Shown: piece after piece, positions 31,383-39,771 of the stretch
How the letters are laid out: the number at the start of each line of letters is the position of its first letter
How positions within the stretch are numbered: the stretch's first letter is position 1
Assembly: GCF_003611585.1 (NCBI RefSeq)
Contig: NZ_RAVW01000031.1
Location: 1 to 39,788, forward strand
Direction: 5' to 3'
DNA: 39,788 bases
Source: Corallococcus exercitus
GTDB lineage: Bacteria; Myxococcota; Myxococcia; Myxococcales; Myxococcaceae
The notes under the pieces: model-generated
Seen by the model: the letters and a program-made list of their open reading frames with translations, nothing else
The model's database searches: none
What the model was told of the DNA's origin: nothing
Position numbers and translations under genes: made by a program

Positions 31383-33223
31383 GCGGTGCTCCGGGCGTCA
31401 GCCTGGTACTCGGGAAGGGTCAGTTCGAAGGTGGTGCCTTCGGGGCTGGAGGCCGCCACGCGCAGCGTGCCTCCGTGCAGCCGGGCAATCTTCCGGCACA
31501 GCGCGAGCCCCAGCCCGCTGCCGGGCACCTCGCGGCCGTCGCGGCCGGACAGCCGGTAGAACTCGCCGAAGACGCGCTCCCACTCGGCCTTCGGGATGCC
31601 GGTGCCGTTGTCCGTGAAGTGCACGCGCCCTCCGGGCAGCGTCTGGACGTGCAGCTTCACGGGGCTGCGGGTGTTGTACGCGCACGCATTGCGCGCCAGG
31701 TTCGCCAGCAGCAACCGCAGGAGCTGCGCGTCCGCGTTCAGCTCGCGCGCGTCCACGTCCGCGGTCAGCTCCACGGGCACCGGCGCGCCGGACTCCAGGT
31801 CCCGGCGCAGGTTGGAGACCAGCTCGTCCAGCCGCACCGGCGCGAGCTTCGGCACCCAGCGCCCCTTGTCGATGCGGTTGAAGGACAGCAGGTTCTCCAC
31901 CAGGAAGCCCAGACCGTCCGCCTCGCGGATGATGCGCGCGGGGTAGTCCTTCGCGTCCGCGCCTTCCGCCACCCGCCACTCCAGCGTCTCCGCGAGCAGC
32001 CGGATGGAGGCCAGCGGCGTGCGCAGTTCGTGCGACACCGTGGCCACGAAGTCGCTCTTGAGCTCCAGGAAGCGGTACTTGCGGTGCTGCGCCACGAAGG
32101 CCAGCGCCGCGATGATGAGCGCCAGCGCCGCGCACAAGGCCAGCATCCACGTCTTGAGCCGGTAGCGGCTCTCCAGCGCTTCCTCGCCCCGCGTCCACGC
32201 GGACGACGCCACCGCCACCGGCAGCGACGCGAGCGTCAGCACCGGCGCGTCCCCCGGCAGGGCCACGCGCCCGTCCGCCTCCAGCAGGCCGCGCTCGCGC
32301 ATCTCGCGGGTGAGCCCCGTCAGGAGCCCGGGCAGGTCCAGCGCCAGCCCGCGCACGTCGCCCCCCTGGAGCGGCTCCAGGTACCAGCCGGACCGCGTCA
32401 GCACCGGCTCCAGGACCTCTTCAGGCAGCGGCAGTGGCGACGCGGCCAGCTCGCGCGCCCGGGCCTCGAAGTCCGCCACCGGCACGCCCACGCGCGCGGA
32501 GAGCGCCGACACCTTCTCCCGCAGGAAGTCGAAGTCCTCCGGCGTGAAGCGCGAGCGCTTGAGCAACAGCAGCCGCTGCAAGCCCTCCAGCCGCCCACCG
32601 CCCTGGCCATCCACGAGCCCGTCGCGCACCAGGCCCCGCATCAGGTCCGGCACCACGTCGCCCCGCGCGGACACATCCTCCAGCACCACCAGCAGCGACG
32701 GCAGGTCGCGCGTGGACGCGAGCACGAAGCGGGCGCGGTGCTGGAGCAGCGCCATCAGCGACAGCAGCGTGGCCTTCCGGTCCTTCGCCTTCAGCGCCTG
32801 CTCCACCAGCGCCATCCGCTCCAGCCGCTCGTTCCACGGGCCCTCGTCCTCGTCCGCGACCTCCGTGCCCGCGCGCAGCCTGGCGTAGCGGTCCTTCGCG
32901 GGCGCATCCCCGGCCGTGTCGAACTGCGCCAGCCGGGGCAGGACCTGCTCCCCCTGTTCCCGCAGGTACAGCCCCGGCGTGGCCACCAACGGATCCTCCT
33001 TCGCCGCGGCCAGCGTGCCGCGCGCGCGCTCCAGGCCCTCGCGCAAGGCCTGCCCCAGGGACGCGCGGGCGTACTGCTCCAGGGCCTCGCGCCGGGAGCG
33101 GAGCGAGGCTCGCGCATCCTCGCGCTCGGCGGCGAAGATGCGGTGGAGGTAGCCCAGGCCGACCCCGAGCCCGGCGAGGCCGAGCACGAGGGCGACGAGG
33201 GTGGGCAGCAGCCTGCGCGGCAT
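31379..33223 (-). CDS. Membrane sensor histidine kinase
   Basis: The 614-residue kinase has an N-terminal membrane segment (7-28), a large extracytoplasmic region of about 325 residues rich in helices (28-355), and a second membrane segment (357-378). The cytoplasmic part has a HisKA domain with His398 in VSHELRTPLASIRLL, N-box NLARNACAY (508-516), G1 FTDNGTGIP and G2 GSGLGLALC. The sensor region matches no domain I recognise. Overlap with the response regulator by 4 bp and an 11-bp gap to the VWA fusion gene upstream suggest one transcript, so the VWA protein may feed the signal to this sensor. Confidence 0.94.
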   Translation of the reverse strand: MPRRLLPTLVALVLGLAGLGVGLGYLHRIFAAEREDARASLRSRREALEQYARASLGQALREGLERARGTLAAAKEDPLVATPGLYLREQGEQVLPRLAQFDTAGDAPAKDRYARLRAGTEVADEDEGPWNERLERMALVEQALKAKDRKATLLSLMALLQHRARFVLASTRDLPSLLVVLEDVSARGDVVPDLMRGLVRDGLVDGQGGGRLEGLQRLLLLKRSRFTPEDFDFLREKVSALSARVGVPVADFEARARELAASPLPLPEEVLEPVLTRSGWYLEPLQGGDVRGLALDLPGLLTGLTREMRERGLLEADGRVALPGDAPVLTLASLPVAVASSAWTRGEEALESRYRLKTWMLALCAALALIIAALAFVAQHRKYRFLELKSDFVATVSHELRTPLASIRLLAETLEWRVAEGADAKDYPARIIREADGLGFLVENLLSFNRIDKGRWVPKLAPVRLDELVSNLRRDLESGAPVPVELTADVDARELNADAQLLRLLLANLARNACAYNTRSPVKLHVQTLPGGRVHFTDNGTGIPKAEWERVFGEFYRLSGRDGREVPGSGLGLALCRKIARLHGGTLRVAASSPEGTTFELTLPEYQADARSTA

Positions 33224-33234
33224 CCGGATGGGCC

Positions 33235-35553
33235 TTACTTGATGGTGGGGACGCGGTCGGCGTCCATGGTGCGCACCGGCGCGATGGTCTCGAAGCGGTC
33301 CTCGCGGCGGTCCAGCTTCTTCGCCAGCCGGATGAGCTCACCCAGCTCCACCACGTCCTGCCGGGCCTTCAGCGGCGTGCCCAGCTCCTCCCACAGCGAC
33401 ACGAGCGCGTCGTAGGTGAGCGGCCGCGCCCAGTAGGAGCCGCGCAGCTTCTCCGCGAAGGCCGCGGCCACGTAGGACAGGCGGGTGGGGGATGCGGCCT
33501 TTTCGTAGGCCGGACGCAACAGCGTCACGGGCATGGCCTTCTCGATGAGGCGCGAGCTGCCACCCTCCGGAGCCTTGTAGCGGATGCGCAGCGTGCCGAA
33601 GTTGGTCTGCGACGGGTCGCGCAGCTTCACCTCGTAGAGCGCGGTGACGGCGTGGCCCGCGCCCACCTCGCCCGCGTCCACGCGGTCGTCGTTGAACTGC
33701 TGCTTGGTGAGCAGGCGGTTCTCGTAGCCGATGAGGCGGTAGCGGGACACCGTCTTGCGGTCGAACTCCACCTGGAGCTTCACGTCCTTGGCCACCACCT
33801 GGAGCGTGCCGGTGAGGTTCTGCACGAAGATGCGGCGGGCCTCCTCCAGCTTGTCCACGTAGGAGTAGTTGCCTTCACCCACCTGGGCCAGCCGCTCCAT
33901 CAGCACGTCGTTGTAGTTGCCCATGCCGAAGCCCACGGTGGACAGCGTGATGCCCGCCGCCGCCTGCTGCTTCACGCGCGCCCAGATGCCATCCGCCTCG
34001 GTGATGCCGTTGTTCGCCACGCCGTCCGAGCAGAGGATGATGCGGTTGATACCGCCCTTGACCATGTTGCTCGCGGCCAGCGCGTAGCCCAGCTCCATGC
34101 CGGCCTGCGCGTTGGTGGACCCCTCCGAGTGGAGGCTGTCGATGGCGCCCAGGATGCTGGCCTTCTGCGTGGCATTGGTGGGCGCGAGCACCTGGCGGGC
34201 CTCGCTGCCATAGACGACGATGGACACCCAGTCGCGCTCATCCAGCGCGTCCACCAGCAGGCGCAGCGAGCGCTTCACCAGCCCCAGCCGGTTCTCCATG
34301 TCCATGGAGCCGGACACGTCGATGACGAAGACGAGGTGACCCGGCTTGCGCTGGGCGGCGCTCACGTCGCGCGCCTTCACGCCGATGTGCACCACCTGGT
34401 AGCCCTTGCGCGCGGGGGAGGGGAAGCCCTCCACGTTCACGCTGAAGGGCGCGTCCGGGGCGTTGGCGTAGCCGTAGTCGAAGGTGTTGACGAACTCCTC
34501 CACGCGCACGGCCTGCTCGTCCGGCAGCGCGCCGCGCTCCAGGTAGGCGCGCGTCAGCGTGTACGACGCCGTGTCCGTGTCCACGGAGAAGGTGGAGAAG
34601 CGCTCCTCCTCCGTGTCCACGGTGGGGTTCACGCCGTAGCCCTTGAAGTACATGTCGAAGAAGCGCTGGTTCTTCGGGGCCACGGTGCGCTCCGGCGCGG
34701 GCTGCGGCGTCGGGACCGCCGAGGCCTGGGGCGCGCGGTACGTCGTCTGCGCCGTGCCGTCCGGGACGAGGATGTGCATGTACGGCAGGGCCCAGGAAGG
34801 GGCGCGGGCGCGGTCATCGGTGCTGTTCGGATCACCGTCGAGCGACGGGTTGTTCGTGCTCAGGCCCTCCACGACGTAGCCACCGGAGCCACGGGACCCG
34901 CCCTGCACGAACTCGCTGCTGAGCGGGCTGCCATTGATACCGAAGGCCGGGTCGGTCGTGCTCAGGCCGTCCACCACGTAGCCGTTCTCGGGCCCGGACG
35001 GGCCGTTGATGGACACGCCGTACTGGTCGGACTGGGCGCCCGGGGCGAGCTGCTCCATGGACTGCGATGCACCACCCTTGGCCCCCGGGCGTGCCACCGC
35101 GATGCGCTTGATGAACTCCGGGTCCACGTCGACGCCCTGGTTCGACGAGCCCACGTCGATGGTGGGCGGGCCGCCAACGAGCGTCGTCGAAATGAAAGGC
35201 TCGGGGACCATCTCCACGTTCAGGCGGATGGTGCGGTTGGCCAGCAGCTGGATTTCAGAGCGGGAGTAGGGCTTGAGCGACTCCTTCTCGAACCGCACGG
35301 TGTACGTGCCGGCGGGAAGCTGGGGAATCCGGTAGTTCCCCTGGGCGTCCGTCATGACCGTCTGCTCGCCCTGCGAGGTCGGTGCACTCGCGGTGACGAC
35401 CACGTCCGGCACGGGCTTCCTGGTGGTGACGTCAATCACCGTGCCGATGATGACGCTCTTGCCGACGCTGCCCGCGGCCGGCTGGGCCAGCACGGGCTGG
35501 GCGGACGTCATCAGGAGCAGGGCTATGGCACTTCTCAGGAGGGACTTCAGCAT
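33235..35553 (-). CDS. Oar-type TonB plug fused to a VWA domain (secreted)
   Basis: The 772-residue product has a signal peptide (1-23), a carboxypeptidase-regulatory-like domain (33-118; IIGTVIDVTTRKPVPDVVVT), and a segment (about 140-240) that reads like the plug of Oar-type TonB-dependent receptors: FIKRIAVARPGAKG, YGVSINGPSGPENGYVVDGL, then a second partial copy GGYVVEGLSTNNPS. No beta-barrel follows. Instead residues 295-772 form a YfbK-like protein: an N-terminal segment (FSTFSVDTDTASYTLTRAYL), a VWA domain at 405-580 with the MIDAS motif DVSGSM (412-417), and a C-terminal DUF3520-like part. ATG 35553 is supported by GAGAGG and the signal peptide. It heads an operon with a histidine kinase and response regulator. 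Fusion of plug and VWA is the odd feature. Confidence 0.88.
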   Translation of the reverse strand: MLKSLLRSAIALLLMTSAQPVLAQPAAGSVGKSVIIGTVIDVTTRKPVPDVVVTASAPTSQGEQTVMTDAQGNYRIPQLPAGTYTVRFEKESLKPYSRSEIQLLANRTIRLNVEMVPEPFISTTLVGGPPTIDVGSSNQGVDVDPEFIKRIAVARPGAKGGASQSMEQLAPGAQSDQYGVSINGPSGPENGYVVDGLSTTDPAFGINGSPLSSEFVQGGSRGSGGYVVEGLSTNNPSLDGDPNSTDDRARAPSWALPYMHILVPDGTAQTTYRAPQASAVPTPQPAPERTVAPKNQRFFDMYFKGYGVNPTVDTEEERFSTFSVDTDTASYTLTRAYLERGALPDEQAVRVEEFVNTFDYGYANAPDAPFSVNVEGFPSPARKGYQVVHIGVKARDVSAAQRKPGHLVFVIDVSGSMDMENRLGLVKRSLRLLVDALDERDWVSIVVYGSEARQVLAPTNATQKASILGAIDSLHSEGSTNAQAGMELGYALAASNMVKGGINRIILCSDGVANNGITEADGIWARVKQQAAAGITLSTVGFGMGNYNDVLMERLAQVGEGNYSYVDKLEEARRIFVQNLTGTLQVVAKDVKLQVEFDRKTVSRYRLIGYENRLLTKQQFNDDRVDAGEVGAGHAVTALYEVKLRDPSQTNFGTLRIRYKAPEGGSSRLIEKAMPVTLLRPAYEKAASPTRLSYVAAAFAEKLRGSYWARPLTYDALVSLWEELGTPLKARQDVVELGELIRLAKKLDRREDRFETIAPVRTMDADRVPTIK

Positions 35554-35696
35554 GGACCACCTCTCGCGCATCAGGGTGGAGCCATCATCCGGATGCGACC
35601 CGCATCGAACCGCACGGCGGGCTCGTCTCCTCATCATGGTTTCATCATGACGGGAAATCGTGCCGGGGGCCGGGTGTCTGATTAGAAAGGCCGTCC

Positions 35697-37313
35697 ATGA
35701 CGGCACTCGACACCCTCTTTCCCTCCGAAGAGCAGATTCCCCCGGGAGTGCGGCTCCCTGCGTACCTGGAGCAGCGCGAGTACCTGGTGGGAGGTGAGCT
35801 GCGCACCTGGGCGGGTGAGCTCAACCCCGTGGCCAGCCCCGTGTTCGTCCGGACCCCGGAAGGGCTGAAGCAGAAGGTGATTGGCGCGACGCCGCTGCTC
35901 ACCTCGCGTGAGTCCCTGGACGCGCTCGCGGCGGCGGTGAAGGCGTACGACTCCGGCCGGGGCGTCTGGCCATCCCTGAAGGTCGCCGAACGCATCGAGC
36001 ACGTGGAGCGCTTCCTCACCGCCATGCGCGCCCAGCGCACCGCCGTGGTGAACCTGCTGATGTGGGAGATTGGCAAGACGCAGCCGGACTCGGAGAAGGA
36101 GTTCGACCGCACGGTGGACCTCATCGTGGAGACCATCCGCGCGCTGAAGGAGCTGGACCGCACCTCGTCCCGCTTCGTGCAGGACCAGGGCATCATGGCG
36201 CAGATCCGCCGCGCGCCCATGGGCGTGGCCCTCTGCATGGGGCCGTACAACTACCCCCTCAACGAGACCTTCAGCACGCTCTTCCCCGCGCTGCTCATGG
36301 GCAACACCGTGGTGTTCAAGCCCGCGAAGTTCGGCGTGCTGCTGGTGCGCCCGCTGCTGGAGGCGTTCCGCGACTGCTTCCCGCCCGGCGTCATCAACAT
36401 CATCTACGGCCGCGGCCGGGAGACGGTGGGCGCGCTGATGGAGAGCGGGCAGGTGGACCTGTTTGCCTTCATCGGCACCAACAAGGGCGCCAGCGAATTG
36501 AAGCGAATGCACCCGCGCCCGCACCGCCTCAAGTCCGTGCTGGGCCTGGACGCGAAGAACCCGGCCATCATCCTGGAGGACGCGGACCTGGATAACGCCG
36601 TGAAGGAGTGCATCACCGGCACGCTGTCCTTCAACGGCCAGCGGTGCACGGCGCTCAAGCTGCTGGTGGTGCACCGGAACATCGTGGACGCGTTCCTCGC
36701 GAAGTTCACCGCCGCCGTGGACAAGCTCAAGCCCGGCATGCCCTGGGACCCGGGCGTCGCCGTCACGCCGCTGCCGGAGCCCGGCAAGGGGACGTACCTC
36801 CAGGGGCTGGTGGACGACGCCGTGTCGAAGGGCGCCCGCGTGGTGAACCAGACGGGCGGGCAGGCGTCGCGGTCGTTCTATTCACCCACCGTGGTGTACC
36901 CGGTGACGAAGGACATGCGGCTGGCCACCGAGGAGCAGTTCGGCCCGGTGGTGCCGGTGATGGTCTTCGACGACGACGCGGAGGCCGTGCGGCTGGTGGT
37001 GGAGTCGCACTTCGGCCAGCAGCTCAGCCTGTTCGGGAAGGACTCGGCGCGCATCGGGCGGTTCATCGACGCGTTCTCCAACCAGGTGGGGCGCATCAAC
37101 CTCAACTGCCAGTGCCAGCGCGGGCCGGACACCTTCCCGTTCAACGGCCGCAAGGACTCCGCGGAAGGGACGCTGTCCGTGGCGGACGCGCTGCGGGTGT
37201 TCTCCATCCGCACGCTGGTGGCCACGAAGACGACGCCGGACAACACGGCGCTCGTCCAATCCATCCTGACCCGCAGAGAGTCGGATTTCCTCACCACGGA
37301 CTTCCTCTTCTAG
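35697..37313 (+). CDS. Aldehyde dehydrogenase, GapN-like, with altered general-base site
   Basis: The 538-residue protein is an ALDH-superfamily enzyme nearest to non-phosphorylating NADP-dependent glyceraldehyde-3-phosphate dehydrogenase types. Asn184 in MGPYNYPLNE stabilises the intermediate; KPAK (208-211) contacts the cofactor; the nucleophile is Cys317 in SFNGQRCTALK; EEQFGPVVPV is typical of the C-terminal part. The usual ELGGKxP stretch with the general-base Glu reads VLGLDAKNP (281-289), so the Glu is replaced, apparently by Gly283. The substrate is therefore uncertain. The start (ATG 35697, AGAAAGG upstream) is divergent from the VWA operon. The pterin genes follow 39 bp downstream. 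Confidence 0.85.
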   Translation: MTALDTLFPSEEQIPPGVRLPAYLEQREYLVGGELRTWAGELNPVASPVFVRTPEGLKQKVIGATPLLTSRESLDALAAAVKAYDSGRGVWPSLKVAERIEHVERFLTAMRAQRTAVVNLLMWEIGKTQPDSEKEFDRTVDLIVETIRALKELDRTSSRFVQDQGIMAQIRRAPMGVALCMGPYNYPLNETFSTLFPALLMGNTVVFKPAKFGVLLVRPLLEAFRDCFPPGVINIIYGRGRETVGALMESGQVDLFAFIGTNKGASELKRMHPRPHRLKSVLGLDAKNPAIILEDADLDNAVKECITGTLSFNGQRCTALKLLVVHRNIVDAFLAKFTAAVDKLKPGMPWDPGVAVTPLPEPGKGTYLQGLVDDAVSKGARVVNQTGGQASRSFYSPTVVYPVTKDMRLATEEQFGPVVPVMVFDDDAEAVRLVVESHFGQQLSLFGKDSARIGRFIDAFSNQVGRINLNCQCQRGPDTFPFNGRKDSAEGTLSVADALRVFSIRTLVATKTTPDNTALVQSILTRRESDFLTTDFLF

Positions 37314-37352
37314 TCCGGCCTTGGCCTCGGGTGCTAAGCCTGGGGCCATCCC

Positions 37353-37853
37353 ATGGCGCCGCGCACGACGACCCTCGAATTGCACAAGGAAGAGATGAAG
37401 TTCTCCGCGGGGCACTTCACCATCTTCTCCGCCACGCACCGCGAGAACCTGCATGGGCACAACTTCTCCGTCTACGTCGCGCTGACGGGGGAGGTGTCCG
37501 AGGATGGCCTGCTGTCGGACTACGGTCCGCTCAAGCAGGCCATCATCGCCCGCTGCAAGGCCTGGAATGAGACCTTCTTCCTGCCTGCCCACTCCCAGCA
37601 CCTGCGGCTGGAGCGGGACGCGCAGGGCAACCACGTGGCGCACTTCAACGGCGAGGAGCTGCGCTTCCTGGCGCGCGACGTGACGGTGCTGCCGGTGGCC
37701 AACGTGTCGCTGGAGGAGCTGGCGCGCGTCTTCGGCGAGGAGCTGGTGGGGGATGGCAGCGGCATGGCGCGCGACCACGTCACCCAGCTGGTGGTGAAGT
37801 GCGCCTCGGGCCCCGGACAGTGGGCCTCCTGGGAGTGGAAGCGCGATGCCTGA
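37353..37853 (+). CDS. 6-pyruvoyl-tetrahydropterin synthase-family protein, PTPS-III-like
   Basis: The 166-residue product has the PTPS/QueD fold with zinc histidines His21 (KFSAGHF), His34 and His36 (ENLHGHNF). In place of the Cys of QueD and mammalian PTPS it has Glu31, giving ExxHGH, the motif of the PTPS-III type known from Plasmodium and some bacteria, where the enzyme makes the folate precursor 6-hydroxymethyl-dihydropterin. An insertion (about 60-105) makes it longer than QueD. It overlaps the SDR gene by 8 bp. Reaction is inferred: folate-type or another reduced pterin. Confidence 0.85.
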   Translation: MAPRTTTLELHKEEMKFSAGHFTIFSATHRENLHGHNFSVYVALTGEVSEDGLLSDYGPLKQAIIARCKAWNETFFLPAHSQHLRLERDAQGNHVAHFNGEELRFLARDVTVLPVANVSLEELARVFGEELVGDGSGMARDHVTQLVVKCASGPGQWASWEWKRDA

Positions 37854-38547
37854 TCAGGTCCTCATCACCGGCGCCAGCCGGGGCATCGGGCGGGCGACGG
37901 CGGAGCGGTTCCGGAAGGAGGGCTGGCGCGTCATCAACGTCGCGCGCGGCCCGTGCACCGTGCCGGACGTCGTCAACGTGCGGGTGGATCTGGCCGAGCC
38001 GGGCTGGGAGCCCGCGGTCGAGGAAGCGCTGCGCGACGGCGCCGGCCAGGGACGCCTGTGCGTCGTGCACAACGCTGCCCTCTACGAGCGCGACGACGCG
38101 CTGACCATGGACGCGGACCACCTGCGCCGCGTGCTGGAGGTCAACGTCGTGGCCCCGCTGGTGCTCAACCGTCTGGCGCGGCCGCTGCTCACGGACGGCT
38201 CGTCACTGCTCTACGTGTCGTCCACGCTGGGGGAGAAGGCCGTGAAGGGCGTGGCGTCCTACGTGACGACCAAGCACGCGCTCATCGGGATGATGCGGGC
38301 CACCTGCCAGGACCTGGCGGGGACCCGGGTCCACACCGCCGCCGTCTGCCCGGGCTTCACGGACACGGAGATGCTCCGCGAGCACATGGGCGGGGACCCC
38401 GCCGTGCGTGCGAACGTGGCGGGGATGACGACCTTCGGACGGCTCATCACGCCGGAGGAGATCGCCGGCGTGCTCTACACCTGCGCCACCACCCCCGTCC
38501 TCAATGGCGCGGTCATCCACGCCAACCTGGGACAGGTGGAGCGCTGA
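37846..38547 (+). CDS. Short-chain dehydrogenase/reductase (pterin-reductase-like context)
   Basis: The 233-residue SDR has the cofactor motif TGASRGIGR, HNAALY (NNAG-like), the catalytic Ser in YVSSTLGE and the YxxxK pair in SYVTTKHAL. PGFTDTEM follows. The family includes sepiapterin reductase and FolM-type dihydromonapterin reductases. The 8-bp overlap with a PTPS-family gene, and a convergent QueD 7 bp beyond its stop, support a pterin substrate; this rests on context, not on a substrate motif. Confidence 0.9.
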   Translation: MPDQVLITGASRGIGRATAERFRKEGWRVINVARGPCTVPDVVNVRVDLAEPGWEPAVEEALRDGAGQGRLCVVHNAALYERDDALTMDADHLRRVLEVNVVAPLVLNRLARPLLTDGSSLLYVSSTLGEKAVKGVASYVTTKHALIGMMRATCQDLAGTRVHTAAVCPGFTDTEMLREHMGGDPAVRANVAGMTTFGRLITPEEIAGVLYTCATTPVLNGAVIHANLGQVER

Positions 38548-38554
38548 AGCGGCT

Positions 38555-38938
38555 TCAGCCTTCCGCGGCGTAGACGGTGCACGAGGACGTGCAGGTCTCC
38601 GCGACGCGGATGCGGGCGACGGTGGTGCCCGGCACGCTCACGCGCTCGAAGAGCCACGCGGCCAGCAGCTCGCTCGTGGGGTTCTCCAGGCCGGGGACGT
38701 CATTGAGCAGCCGGTGGTCCAGCTGGGCGTGCAGCGGCTGCCAGGCGGCGTTCAGCTCCGCGAAGTCGACAATCCAACCGAACTGGGGATGCACGGGGCC
38801 GCGCAGGGTGATCTCGATGCGGTAGCTGTGGCCGTGCACCCGCGAGCACTTGTGCCCCTCGGGAACGTTGGGCAGGCGGTGCGCGGCCTCGAAGGTGAAC
38901 TCCTTCGAGATTTCAGTGACGAGGGTAGGCTTCTTCAC
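38555..38938 (-). CDS. queD: QueD-like 6-carboxytetrahydropterin synthase
   Basis: The 127-residue product has the QueD signature: zinc ligands His20 (FEAAHRLP), His35 and His37 and catalytic Cys31 in CSRVHGHSY; the Asp/His pair in QLDHRLLND; PTSELLA and the end VAETCTSSCTVYA. QueD converts dihydroneopterin triphosphate to 6-carboxytetrahydropterin for queuosine and 7-deazaguanine synthesis. The start is GTG 38938: GGAGG lies 8 bases upstream, whereas a TTG at 38953 would put that site inside the gene. Its stop faces the SDR stop (7 bp gap). No queC/queE genes are in the window. Confidence 0.9.
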   Translation of the reverse strand: MKKPTLVTEISKEFTFEAAHRLPNVPEGHKCSRVHGHSYRIEITLRGPVHPQFGWIVDFAELNAAWQPLHAQLDHRLLNDVPGLENPTSELLAAWLFERVSVPGTTVARIRVAETCTSSCTVYAAEG

Positions 38939-39014
38939 GGGAACGGCCTCCAATGGGCGGCCTTGTATCCGCGTTCCCCCCCTGCGTCCACGGGTCGTCT
39001 CAGGGGACGGGCAG

Positions 39015-39419
39015 TCAGACGCCGAGTGCGGTTCCCAACCGTGCGAGCAGCCCCGGCCAGCCCGGCTTCATCCCCTCGAAGGCGCGGCGGCCCATGGGCG
39101 AGTCCAGGTTGAAGCCCTCGTGCGTGAGGGTGAGGCGCGTCCCGGTGCCCTCCGGCGTGAGGCGCCAGGTGAGGGTCGTGTCGAGCGTGCCCGTCGCGAA
39201 GCTGTATTTGAGCAGCCGCTCCGGTTCCACCACGAGCACCTCGCACGGCTGCTGACCCCACGGGCCCATGTCGAGCGTGAAGCGGTGGCCCACGACGGGT
39301 CGCACGTCGCCCGCGGCCCACCACTTCGCGTGCAGCGCCGGGTCCGTCAGGGCCTTCCACACGGCGGCGGGCGGATGGGCATACACGTGGTCCAGCTGGA
39401 TGATGGCGGGGGGATTCAT
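39015..39419 (-). CDS. SRPBCC (AHSA1-like) protein
   Basis: The 134-residue protein has the START-like pattern of the AHSA1 subgroup: LDHVYAHPPAAVWKALTDPA, KWWAAGDVRPVVGHRFTLDM, ERLLKYSFATGTLDTTLTWR, GTRLTLTHEGFN. These form a hydrophobic cavity; the ligand is unknown. It overlaps the ArsR gene by ATGA. ArsR-SRPBCC pairs are common in bacteria, and the regulator usually controls its own operon. The stop has nothing notable downstream. Confidence 0.92.
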   Translation of the reverse strand: MNPPAIIQLDHVYAHPPAAVWKALTDPALHAKWWAAGDVRPVVGHRFTLDMGPWGQQPCEVLVVEPERLLKYSFATGTLDTTLTWRLTPEGTGTRLTLTHEGFNLDSPMGRRAFEGMKPGWPGLLARLGTALGV

Positions 39420-39733
39420 TTGCGTGACTCCTCGTCGAGCACGTCCTCGAGCGCGGCAAGCCGCTGCTTCCAGTAGTGCGTGAAGGCCTTGAGCCAGTCG
39501 TCCACCTCCGACAGCGGACGCGGATCCAGGTGGTAGTAGCGCTCCCGGCCGCGCGGCTCCTCGCGGACGAGCTGGGCCTTGCGCAGGACCTGGAGGTGTT
39601 CGGAGACGGCGGGACGGCCCAGGTCGAAGCCGCTGGCCAGGTCGTTCACCGCGCGCGGCCCCTTGCGCAGCTGCATCAGGATTTCGCGGCGCACCGGATT
39701 GGCGAGCGCCGAAAAGACATCCGCTTCGGGCAT
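39416..39733 (-). CDS. ArsR/SmtB-family repressor
   Basis: The 105-residue winged-helix regulator starts MPEADVFSALANPVRREILM and continues through the recognition helix (LGRPAVSEHLQVLRKAQLV) and the wing (EEPRGRERYYHLDP). No metal-binding Cys-x-Cys or other thiol pair is present, so it is probably not a metal sensor. The long C-terminal helix (VDDWLKAFTHYWKQRLAALE) is usual in ArsR proteins paired with SRPBCC partners. The start codon lies 8 bases after the -10 and has no Shine-Dalgarno, so translation may be leaderless. It is the first gene of a two-gene operon. Confidence 0.93.
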   Translation of the reverse strand: MPEADVFSALANPVRREILMQLRKGPRAVNDLASGFDLGRPAVSEHLQVLRKAQLVREEPRGRERYYHLDPRPLSEVDDWLKAFTHYWKQRLAALEDVLDEESRK

Positions 39734-39741
39734 GGCTGGGA

Positions 39742-39771
39742 TTGATACGTCGGAAATATCCGACGCGTCAA
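39742..39771 (-). promoter_or_regulatory. Promoter of the ArsR/SRPBCC operon with operator in the spacer
   Basis: On the minus strand, -35 TTGACG (39766-39771) and -10 TATCAA (39742-39747) are separated by an 18-bp spacer (39748-39765). The spacer is itself a palindrome: CGTCGGA-AATA-TCCGACG with perfect 7-bp arms. A bound ArsR dimer would occupy the whole spacer and block polymerase. Expected transcription start is at about 39735, next to ATG 39733. Confidence 0.7.
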
